From Epiperipatus broadwayi (Eukaryota; Onychophora; Udeonychophora; Euonychophora; Peripatidae): DNA of 64,000 nucleotides. The notes under the pieces are model-generated. The model did not search any database. It saw nothing but the letters and a program-made list of their open reading frames with translations, and was not told the DNA's origin. Shown piece by piece: positions 11,095-19,915 of the stretch (its first letter is position 1; each line of letters opens with the position of its first letter). The stretch covers positions 1,372,580-1,436,579 of the forward strand of contig JAQFVV010006215.1 of assembly GCA_028023455.1 (NCBI GenBank), in the 5' to 3' direction. The translations under genes and the position numbers were made by a program.

Positions 11095-11185
11095 TTATAG
11101 GGGTTTGAACCCAGACTTTCAAGTTCCCTTTTGCCATCAACTATGTCTTAGAAATTACTGCATACACTAAATAACATAAGAATAA
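11095..11185 (-). mobile_element. Family B tail fragment
   Basis: On the minus strand, the tail words CTTGAAAGTCTG and GGTTCAAACCCC appear (complement of about 11100-11125), with a better B-box match (GGTTCAAACCCC) than the 5.4 kb copy. The ribozyme part is absent, so it is 5'-truncated. Confidence 0.5.
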
Positions 11186-11599
11186 AAGATAAAGACTTTA
11201 CATAAAAAAAAATCATGTTTCAATTTCAAATATTATAATACCAAAATAAAGAAAGTCATGCCTTTAGAAAATTTTAATTTATTTAAACTTTTCAAATACA
11301 TGCAAGTGTTAGTAATAGTACACATGTTTATATAAAATATTTTAAAACAGTATTATGTTTCTCTCTCACATATCAATCAGAAAATATTCTAAAAAATATT
11401 TAATCCCAAAAGTATTTTCTGATTGAAGATTAATAAAGCAAATATGAACTTCATTTAGTCATTCCTTACATTTCTCAATGATATTTTTTTATATCTTTCT
11501 ACATTTTTAAAAGACATCCTCTGAATATTTAAATGGTGAGTCTTGTCATTTATTCTATAAATATATATATAATCAATAGATCAAATCCATTCTCTCATT

Positions 11600-11715
11600 T
11601 AAAATTATGTACAGTAGCAAACTCCCCATACAATTGTGCCACCTATTGCGAGCTTTAGTAATTAATGGATGCAGCTTGTGTAAGCATAGGAAATGGTAAT
11701 TATGTGATAAAATTA
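11600..11715. repeat. Family C fragment
   Basis: AGCAAACTCCCCATACAA, TTGTGCCACC and TAATTAATGGATGC match one strand of the family C arm, and GTGTAAGCATAGGAAATGGT matches the other strand of its end. The two halves are joined without the centre, as in a collapsed foldback. Confidence 0.5.
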
Positions 11716-11830
11716 TATAAATAACTAATCATATATAAAAACAAATTGCTAAGAGGTAAGTGCTATCTTCTACTTTTGGAGAGTTTATTTATATTATTTA
11801 ATTAATTGGAAACTTTAGTTACTTCCTTAT

Positions 11831-12580
11831 TGTGAAAGAAGGTTGCCTTGACAACAGATTAAGATTGCTGATTGTTACTGATATTGTTTAAGTGTTGACT
11901 GCTTTCATATATTTACATTTGTAAATCTATCTAGTCTTGAGTATTATTAGCTTTATTATCTTAGTAATGTATAATTTCAATGGAATTTGAAAGTTATAAT
12001 TGTCTACTTATTGGTCTTAATTTAGAACAGATAGATATGTCTGTTTGGTGAGATTTATTTAAACTTCTTTGAATTAATAATCTCACTCTATTTAGTCAAG
12101 TTAAAATATTTAACATCTATATAAACATATTGGTCCATAGATTTTATTGTTGAAAAGAGGTTGCTTTGACAACAGATTGAGATTATTGATTGTTATTGAT
12201 ATTGATATTGTTTAAGTATTGACTTCTTTCATGTATATGTATACTGCTTTTATGTATTTACATTATTTACCTATCTAGCCTTTGGCAATATTAGCTTTAT
12301 TATGTAAATAATATGAAGTTGGAATGCAGTTTAAAAGTTAAAATTGCAGTTTGAATGTTATAATTGACTATTTGTTAATCTGCATTGAGAACAGATTATA
12401 TTTACCTGTTTAATGAGGTTTATTTAAACTTCTTTGAATTAATAATTTCACTCTTTGTAGACAAGTTGCAATCTTTAATATATTAAATGATATATAAAGG
12501 TGGATTTTCATCTTCATTGTTTAAAAGATGTTGACTTGACAACACATTGAGATTGTTGATTGTTATTGATATTGGTATGG
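11831..12580 (+). repeat. Tandem 5' monomers of an RTE-type LINE
   Basis: Two full units (11831-12149, 319 bp; 12150-12518, 369 bp) and the start of a third (12519 to about 12580). Each begins near AAAGA[A/G]GTTG, contains TTGACAACA and GATTGTTATTGATATTG, and the full ones contain TTATTTAAACTTCTTTGAAT. The array runs straight into the LINE coding part. In some LINEs (mouse L1 is the best known) tandem 5' monomers carry the promoter; a similar role is inferred here. Isolated monomers occur at 16376-16640 (minus) and 56570-56695 (plus). Confidence 0.75.
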
Positions 12581-13788
12581 TTCATGTTCTACAGAGAACA
12601 CTGAACTTCCACCAAACAAGGGAACAAGCTGGATTTAAAAGTGGTTTTAGTTCAGTAGATCATATTCAGGTATTGAGAGAAGTTATAGAAAGGACAAATG
12701 AATATGAGTTGTCATTATGCTTAGGATTTGTAGATTATGAAAAGGCATTTGATTCTATAAACATTTCTTCAGTGATTAAAGCATTAGATCATCAAGATAT
12801 AGATCCAGGATATTGTCATATTTTAAAGAATATTTATAAAAATGCAACAGCAACAATTAGATTACATAATGATAGTAGAAAAGTCAACATTGAGAAGTGT
12901 GTAAGACAGGGTGACTCCATATCTCCAAAACTTTTTACAGCAGTGCTGCAAGAAGTATTTTATGGATTAAAATGGGAAGCTAAAGGAATGAAAGTAAATG
13001 GAGATTATTTAAGTCATTTAGATTTTGCAGATGATGTAGTTGTTTTTGCAAATAATGCTTTAGAGCTACAGGAAATGTTGCAGGAGTTATCAGATGAAAG
13101 TAGAAAAGTAGGACTAAAGATAAATGTTAAAAAGACTAAAGTAATGTTTAATAGATTTTCTCAAAATATGAAAATAAAGATTGATTATGATGAATTAGAA
13201 GAAGTTAACAGTTACAAATACCTTGGTCAGATTATTAATACAGATTGAAACATAATGGATGAAATTAATCATAGAATTAAACTTGGTTGGAGTACTTTTG
13301 GTAGAAATAACTTGATACTAAAAGGAAATATGTCTATGTGTTTGAAAAGGAAGATTTTTAATAAATGTGTTTTGCCAGTTCTTACTTATAGATCTGAAAC
13401 TTAAACCCTTAATAGAAGAGCAATACATAGACTTCAAACCACTCAAAGAAGTATGGAGAGATGTATGTTGGGAGTAACAAGAAGAGATCGAAAATGCAAT
13501 GTATGGGTAAGAGAACAAACAGGTGTTACTGACCTCATTGAAAAAGTTAAAAGACTGAAGTGGAGTTGGGATGGACATATTGTTAGAAGAGATGACAATA
13601 GATGGACAATTGAAATCTTAAACTAGATTCCAAGAGATTGTAAAAGACCCAGAAAGAGACCACATGTGAGATGGATGGATGAAATAAAAAAATGTGCAGG
13701 GGTGATGTGGAGAAGAGAGGCTAAAGATCGAAAAAGATGGATTGAACTTGGAGAGACCTTCATCCTGCAGTGGATTAATAATGGTTGA
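12547..13788 (+). pseudogene. RTE-type LINE reverse transcriptase, broken
   Basis: The frame from about 12574 codes for the RT: EQAGFKSGFSSVDHI, then LGFVDYEKAFDSI (motif A Asp), VRQGDSISPKLF (motif B), LDFADDVVVFA (F-A-D-D catalytic box) and GLKINVKKTKVMFN. In-frame stops at 13246 (TGA), 13402 (TAA) and 13624 (TAG) break it, yet the same frame continues to a natural stop at 13786 through KRRIF-like, RWMDEIKK and DRKRWIE segments typical of the RTE C-terminus. No frameshift is seen, so decay is by point changes. The endonuclease and the first RT blocks are missing: the 5' monomer joins RT directly near 12575, which implies an internal deletion. A TGATGATAATGAT tail follows, as in RTE elements. 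A 5'-truncated sister lies at 46561-46742. Confidence 0.85.
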
Positions 13789-14559
13789 TGATAATGATAT
13801 TATTTGTCAAGACCATTTTACCTTGATCATCTATGAGTATAATTGTTTTATATATATAAATATAACGTATTTAATTCTATTCTTTATGTAGCTACATGTA
13901 TGAACATAGGAGAAATATTGTCATATTGTAGAAGATAAGTATAATTAATCTTGGAGCTCTATAAGGCTTAAGCTTGACTTAAAATATCATAAGTTGAATC
14001 ATGGATCTGATCCTAAATTATGTATATATTTAAATAACTCCTTCAACTTTATATGACATTGTTTGAAATGTGTGCATATAACTACCATATAAATATTAAT
14101 AATAATAGTAAACAATAACTTTCTTTTTTTAGTTAAAATGTTTTATTGTCAAGTTTTCATTCAATACATATTGTGTCTCCAATCATCACATTATTCAGAT
14201 TATTATGCTATCTTAAAATTTTCAAACTTAACTCACATATATGTTGCCTTTTTCTTGGGCTACTGTAATGTTTTATTTATTGTTTAGGATCAACGTGGTT
14301 GGTTGTGGTTCACCTAGATTAGTAAACATATCCCAGACATATTTAATTACAAATTGCAATTTTATTAACAATATAATATAAAATTAAAATAATAAGCCTC
14401 ACAACTAGCAATAAGAAAACTTTAATTATAATTCTTTAGTTTATCTTCCCCTTTTAATTTATCACTAATTAGTAAAGCAAAATTTTGACATGGTTTAATG
14501 AAAGTGATATAATTTTCTTCGTCTTCCTTTTCTTATGGATTGTTTACTACTTTTATATA
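13789..14559. other. AT-rich stretch, nothing recognised
   Basis: It follows the 3' tail of the LINE. No coding or structural signal beyond AT richness. Confidence 0.5.
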
Positions 14560-14745
14560 TCATACCATTCACAACTTTCTTTAACACTTTAACAATATTA
14601 TTTTTTATATCAACATTATTCTAAGTTTCAATATTGTAGCTCTGATGATGACTGCAGAACAGTTGAAACTGTTAGAATAAAATTTTGATATAAAAAATAG
14701 TATTGTTAAAGTGTTAAAGAAAGTTGTAAATTGTATGGTTTAATG
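14560..14745. repeat. Family A foldback, second copy
   Basis: Arms of about 65-70 bp: AACTTTCTTTAACACTTTAA and TATTTTTTATATCAA on the left (14565-14625), their complements on the right (14672-14740). The hammerhead core lies between them, close to the right arm. The arms are alternative sequence to those at 3.6 kb but keep the pattern AAGTGT.AAAGAAAGT..T. Confidence 0.8.
14642..14673 (+). ncRNA. Hammerhead ribozyme core, family A
   Basis: CTGATGA (14642-14648), stem II GACTG/CAGTT (14650-14654, 14660-14664; one G-U) with loop CAGAA, GAAA (14665-14668), then CTGTT with G-T-T (14671-14673) as the NUH triplet. Stem II loop and one stem base differ from the 3.8 kb copy, but pairing is preserved by a wobble. 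Stem I near the core is weak; the foldback arms pair outside it. Confidence 0.6.
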
Positions 14746-16375
14746 AGTCCGATTATTTTTGCCAATGCAATTAACTTACTCAAAAATTACCTTATCTGTA
14801 TTTTAGTTAGATTCTCATGATATATATAATATATATTATATATTACATATTGGTAATGCAAGCTAAGTCATGTGACATGTGACTGATTTTTATTAATATA
14901 TATATAAATCATTAACCATTATTATTACCACTATGCATAATTTATGGGTGTAATACAGGGATTTATATATAATTGTATATCTAAAGATAAAATGGACTAA
15001 GACAACATTTTATTTAGATTACTCATATCTTTTTGTCATTATGTACATCTTCATACATTGTCAAAATGAGATTTTACCATCAGATGCCAAATGTGTTATA
15101 ATACTAATTAAAAAATCATAATCATTTAACATATTCAGCCCTTTTATAATTACAATGCTAATATACCTATCTAATAAAAGATACAATTTATTATAAATAA
15201 CATTTTTATATTTATAAGTTTTGATAATATTCCCCAGTACTGCCATGTTTATAAATATCATTTAAAAGACTAACTATTTTAGAATAGTAAGGCTGTGAAT
15301 ATATTTATTTCAGTACAGTTTACTTGTTTTATCAATATATGTAAGTTTTTGGCATTCTGTATTCATTTTCTGGACAAATTTTATAACTGTAATATCATGT
15401 TTCTTATTTAATTTTAACTAGCTAATCATTTAATAAAACTTAAAATTATGATTTTATTTTCTAGGATGTCTAACTTTAATATTATTTTTTAGATATGTAT
15501 ATTTAAGCAATAAACTATTATATTTGACAAAAAAAAAAAAATAATTGTAGGGAAACATATTTCAATTTGTGCTGAATACTTATCACTTATAATGATTTGA
15601 AAGCCTATTTCTACTTTGGTTATAGAATAAATTTTATTTTATTTGAAACAAGTTTTGTGTTAATCAATGTCATAATATTTGGTTATTGCAAATATGTAGA
15701 AACACACATATTCATATCATTTTGTCATGCCAATGTAAACAAAAATAAAAAAATGTACTTTTAAAAAAAAATTGTTTGAATTTTCAATAAGCATTTTGGA
15801 TTATATATATATAATTTCAATTTTTTAAAAATATATACTCATTTACTTTTAAGCCAATTAGTCACCTTAACAATTTTTTATAAAGGTCATAGGAGGAATG
15901 CACACATTTTTAAAAAATGAATATAAATATAGAAATTAAACTTAAAGAAATTTGTGGCATCCTCTGAAGATTTTGGCAGGATTTTTCTTGGCACTCTATT
16001 GTTGCTGAAGTTAAAGGAATATTTTTTTGTTTGACTTGTTAATTTCCATAGCTTTTTTTTTTAGCACAGTAGTCTTTGTTAAAAAATGCATATTTCTGGC
16101 ATGGTACATGCTACTAAAACTTTTCACAAATATTCAAGCAATTCATCTCTGTAAACCTATTAGCTTATTTCTAAAAAATATTGCTTTGATATCTTGATAT
16201 TTGGGTCCTACGGGGACAGATTTAGAGTGCAAATAAATAATATCCTTAACTTAGCTAGTCCTTTTCTGGCTAATTAATATACATGTTTGTTGACATTTTA
16301 AAAATGAAATATCTAATATTGCACATACTTGAAATTTTTAACCAAAAAAAAAAAAAAAACAGTTACCACCTAAAC
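14746..16375. other. AT-rich stretch, nothing recognised
   Basis: Only TA-rich runs and poly-A tracts. A 66-codon minus-strand frame at 15061-15261 has no recognisable features. Confidence 0.5.
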
Positions 16376-16640
16376 ATACCAATATAGATAATAATCAATA
16401 TTTCTCACTGTTGTCAAGGCAATCTCTCTCCTTTTAATAATAAGAGTAATCCACTCTTACTAATAGTCCAATGAATATATATGGACACTTAAAGATTGCA
16501 ATTTGACCACAGAGATTGAAACATTGATACAATGAAGTTTACACAAACCTCTTTAAATATGAAATAAACATGTCCATGTAATGAAGACTAATAAATAATC
16601 AATTATAACATTACAAACTGCAATACTTTTAAATTTCTCA
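16376..16640 (-). repeat. Isolated RTE 5' monomer, reverse strand
   Basis: Read on the minus strand it contains GGTTTGTGTAAACTTC, then GATTGCCTTGACAACA and TATTGATTATTATC, in the same order as the end of one monomer followed by the start of the next in the 11.8 kb array. It therefore probably comes from a circularly shifted or two-monomer copy. Confidence 0.6.
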
Positions 16641-16855
16641 TGTATTATTTAAATAATAAGTGAAATAATGCTTAAAGCTGAATGGGATTTTAGTAAAATT
16701 TTTAAATCACGTCTATCTTTCTAGAAAACTCACACGGTTCTCTTCCCCATCCCCTCAAGAACATTAGTTTTTGATGTTAAACTTGTACTAACTTTAAACG
16801 TGTACTAACTTTTGTATTCTATTTTAAAAATAAAAAAATAAAAGTAGTATAGAGA

Positions 16856-17030
16856 TCATAATCTGGACCAACTGACGATTGCTGCGTTAGCATGAAATAC
16901 GTATATTGGTGACTATTTATCTTTTAGACATATATGTGTTCAAGTGTATCAGTGTTATGAGATAGTGTGGAGAGTGGTGGGTCATGTGAAAGTATGTGCT
17001 CATATACCCTATATATTACCCTTAATTAAA
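16856..17030 (+). mobile_element. Family B element, 5'-truncated at the ribozyme
   Basis: The copy begins within a few bases of the hammerhead stem I and runs through the tail (TATCAGTGTTATGAGATAG, GTGTGGAGAG) to CCCTATATATTACCC. The B-box-like word is lost. The tRNA-derived SINE at 17081 follows 50 bp later. Confidence 0.65.
16858..16916 (+). ncRNA. Hammerhead ribozyme, family B, second good copy
   Basis: CCAA (16868-16871), CTGACGA (16872-16878; the variable seventh base is C), stem II TGCT/AGCA with loop GCGTT, GAAA (16894-16897), stem III from the palindrome ATACGTAT (16897-16904), H17 A at 16905, then TTGG (16906-16909). The distal part of stem I is ATAATC against GACTAT, one mismatch. 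The core is intact. With no loop bases in stem III, one strand would fold badly, but two strands would pair perfectly, which favours a dimeric ribozyme. Confidence 0.75.
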
Positions 17031-17080
17031 GTAATAATAATCATTTCTTATAGGTATCAGGCTCATAAACTATTTTTTGT

Positions 17081-17187
17081 CAAGCATTGGTGGTCGAGAG
17101 ATCAGCGACAGCTACTTTACAAGCAGTTGTCTCGGGTTAGCGGGTTCGCTTCCCGGCTGATGCTATAACACATGAGAAAAAAATAAA
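17081..17187 (+). mobile_element. tRNA-derived SINE
   Basis: Begins CAAGCATTGGTGGTCGAGAG (A-box-like), contains GGGTTCGCTTCCC (B box) and ends ATGCTATAACACATGAG plus an A-run. Pol III transcription is expected for this class. Sisters lie at 23994, 27634 (minus), 29469, 46243 (minus) and 52456. Confidence 0.8.
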
Positions 17188-17693
17188 AAGTACATAATAT
17201 TAATATGCAAAATAGATATTTAAAATTTTTAAATACTATTTTGCAAGTGATGATTATATTTTTACTTTCAATAATTAATTATATTCTCAGAAGAAATCAT
17301 TTTAATCGAAATTTAATTTATTATATTTTTAAATATAAATTTATTGTTTAATTGTAAATTAATTCAATGTGTTTTTTTTTTATAGAAAACATACACCACT
17401 TCTTTTTTGTGCGTGTACATAGAATTATTTAGAGTGTGCATTTTATTAAGATTGGCTTTGTCTTTTGTATAAGGTTTCTCTCTTTTGTTAAAAAGTTTTA
17501 TTTTTATCTTTAAAAAAATACTTATGTTAACTTTATTTATAAGCATCTGATTTATAATCAACATTATTTTTAATGCCTGTTTATTTCTTAAATTTTTACT
17601 AGGATTATTTTATCTTATTATAAACACTTATATTTTTATGTCAACCAATATTCAAACTATGCTAGTGTTATAAAAACCATTTCAATATATACA
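17188..17693. other. AT-rich spacer
   Basis: No recognised feature; a 66-codon minus frame at 17364-17564 is K/N/I-rich and probably random. Confidence 0.5.
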
Positions 17694-17711
17694 TATATAG
17701 GCAAAAAGTTA

Positions 17712-17925
17712 GTGGGTAGTGATGAGAGGTTTAATTTCAGAAGAAAATCAATAAATTTGGGTTCCAGAAACCAATGTTTGGTTTTTTTGATCAATAATTT
17801 GTTGTTTAATCCAAGAGCATTATGGAGAGCTGAGGGACAATCTTTCTTTAGGCTATAAGTTCCCCAGTAGGACTTTATTTCTTTGAAGATGTTTGGAGTT
17901 AAGTTAATACAACCATTGACATGTG
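17712..17925 (-). pseudogene. LINE C-terminal segment, inverted part
   Basis: Minus-strand translation reads WTHVNGCINLTPNIF, then HNALGLNNKLLIKK and EPKFIDFLLKLNLSSLPT. The last part aligns with EPKYLDFAIKINLNSIS of the related minus-strand LINE at 55.8-56.4 kb. It stops exactly at the left target duplication. In the 56 kb protein the next residues are the ones that here start the plus-strand half. The rest of a 128-codon minus frame (to 18043) is only the antisense of that half. Confidence 0.65.
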
Positions 17926-18355
17926 TCCAGATGTCAGTCAACCATCCTTTACTATGGGGAAGTGGCTCGTAATGAGGAGGGGATTTAACAAAATTAGCTC
18001 TCAATGTCAACTCTGTCAGAGGGATGAGGAAACAATTCAACACATTTTCCTAGATTGTCCATCACTCAGCATTCTTGGGTCTTTCATTGATGAAAAGGTA
18101 AAATGCTATTCTATAGACACATTCTTAATCCAGCAAGCAATTAAAGCTGGCAATTTTGCTAACATTAGATTAGCAATTTTCCTATCCTTCGCCATCTGGC
18201 TAATGAGATGCAGTTTTGTTCTGGGCAATGAGAACACCAGTACCCTTCAAGTATTTAAAACACTCATCAAGGGTAACATTATCAGAGATAAAATTCTTGC
18301 TCCAGATTGGCTGTATCAACAAATCTGGGCCGGCACCTCCATGCTAGTGCACTGA
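17921..18355 (+). pseudogene. LINE reverse transcriptase C-terminal zinc-binding domain
   Basis: A 144-codon frame. GKWLVMRRGFNKISSQ leads into CQLC, ETIQHIFLDCP: a C-x2-C ... H-x4-C zinc-binding motif typical of the end of LINE RT proteins (zf-RVT type). Further on come IWLMRCSFVLGNENTS and a stop at 18353. No RT catalytic block is present; this is a 3' fragment of a larger protein. The first codon is simply the first ATG near the inversion joint, not a true start. Related, but clearly diverged, to the 56 kb LINE. Confidence 0.75.
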
Positions 18356-18934
18356 TTATTGCAAAGATATTAATGATCAAGTATGAGTCTCGCTTCATCA
18401 ATGCAATACCAAAATGAGCTCAGTAACATATATAGGAACTCTACCATACTATCTAAAGACTACCAATTAGTGGATTGATCACACCATCTACCTTAATAAT
18501 AAAAGTTAACAAATTTAATCACGAACTGAATGGCTTAACTTATAAGAAAGTGACGGACAGATCTCAGGATGCTTGAGCTCGGACTGACGGACTGGGAATG
18601 AATCAATGACCTTGTCAGTGTTCTCCCAGCCCACTTAGCCTCTGCTTCACATCTTGACTTTAAATCTATACTCATTATAAATTTGGATGTGCCTTTCAAT
18701 GCTCAATGAGGCATACATAATTGTTCAACTGGGACAAAGTATGGACCAATCTAGAATACTACTGAAGCGTTGATCCAACATTCATGTATATATCCACTTC
18801 TCATTTGGCTGTGGACATTGCTTGGTATTCTTGTAATCATCATTGTATAAAATTATATAAATCATTTAAATAAATCGTTATATAGGCAAAAAGTTAAAGC
18901 AGTTTATAAATAGATATCTGCTGACAGAATAAAC

Positions 18935-19050
18935 ATTGGTCTTACCAAATCCTGAATAGCAAAATTTTATGTAGATCCCTGCAGGAGAAGAATAAAGAAG
19001 AAGAAAGCAATATTTATTGGTCTTACCAAGTTCTGAATAGCAAAATTTTA
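18935..19050 (+). mobile_element. Tiny LINE 3'-end insertion with target duplication
   Basis: A 35-bp direct repeat (18935-18969 and 19016-19050, two mismatches; begins ATTGGTCTTACCAA) flanks a 46-bp insert, TGTAGATCCCTGCAGGAG followed by AAG-rich repeats. A CCTGCAG(G)AGAAGAATAA end with an AAG tail resembles the 3' end of a non-LTR element; here nearly all of the body is missing. Confidence 0.5.
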
Positions 19051-19730
19051 GATGTTTTTTACCTTTTGTTTATTTACTTTTTGGTTAAGAATATCTAGGT
19101 GATACACTCATTTACTGACCAATATTGGGTAACTAACTTGGCTGATTATCTAAAGTGCAAATTTTAGTCTGGATTCAAACTCAAGTTGTGTTAGTAGTTA
19201 AATGAAATAATCACTTTAGCACAAATGTTTTTTCCCAATATATATGTACCTTAGAGTATCTTGTTATTAATAAAAGATTTTTGTATATGATTTTTAATGA
19301 TTCGTTTCTGTATAGATAATTGAAAACTTATTTGTATAAATTCCTGCCCTCAAGATTTTTTTTAAAATAAAATTTATCTACCCCATGTTTATTACATATT
19401 TTGAAATAAATACAAAATCAATGTATGTAGTTGATTGAAATCTTCTATATTTAAGAATATAACAGTACTTTTTTTTAGAATGTCAGAAAATTGCTGGTAT
19501 TTCAGTATACTGACTTACATCAGAAGGTAGGAAATAAATTTAGAGGGCTTCTCATTTTATTATGACTTTTTTTAAAATCTTTTTTCTTTTTCTAAAAAAT
19601 TATTTGTTGAAGGTCATGATAAGATTTTTTATTATCCAATACTTTTTTAAAAAAATAACATGAAATTTATTTAATTTATATTTTTTATTTATGTTATTTG
19701 TTGTTTTAAAAATCTCTATAGCAAGTATAG
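19051..19730. other. AT-rich stretch, nothing recognised
   Basis: No coding or repeat signal seen. Confidence 0.5.
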
Positions 19731-19915
19731 GGGATTTGAACTCAGATTTTCAAGCACACTTCACCTATCCATACTATCTCATACAACTAATACACGAAAT
19801 ACATATATTGGTGATTATTTATCTTTTCTACATGTGTGTGGTCATGTGTATCAGTTGTATGAGATAGTGTGGATAGTTGAAGGGTGCTTGAAAATCTGAG
19901 TTCAAATCCCCTATA
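19731..19915. repeat. Family B palindrome with half a hammerhead
   Basis: The left arm 19731-19797 is a reverse-strand family B tail (GGGGATTTGAACTCAG, CTATCTCATACAACT). The right arm 19850-19915 is the plus-strand tail (AGTTGTATGAGATAG, CTGAGTTCAAATCCCC). Between them the plus strand has GAAATACATATATTGG and GTGATTATTTATC, the 3' half of the hammerhead, without CTGATGA. The tail here has the best B box (GAGTTCAAATCC). Confidence 0.75.

Larger units (their letters stand above)
17694..18896 (+). mobile_element. LINE insertion with 18-bp target duplication and 5' inversion
   Basis: A perfect 18-bp direct repeat, TATATAGGCAAAAAGTTA, flanks the element (17694-17711 and 18879-18896). Inside, 17712 to about 17925 codes on the minus strand and about 17925-18355 codes on the plus strand for adjoining parts of one LINE protein. 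This is the signature of twin priming. A 3' untranslated part without ORF runs from 18356 to 18878 and ends in a TAAAT-rich stretch with no long poly-A. Confidence 0.8.

Noticed and set aside
13318-13578. 86-codon minus frame
   Set aside because: Antisense shadow of the RTE reverse transcriptase.
17081-17187. Functional tRNA gene
   Set aside because: A and B boxes are present, but no acceptor stem closes, and dispersed copies end in poly-A, so it is a SINE.
17657-18043. 128-codon minus frame as one gene
   Set aside because: Its N-terminal third is the antisense of the LINE zinc domain; only 17712-17925 is real, inverted LINE coding sequence.
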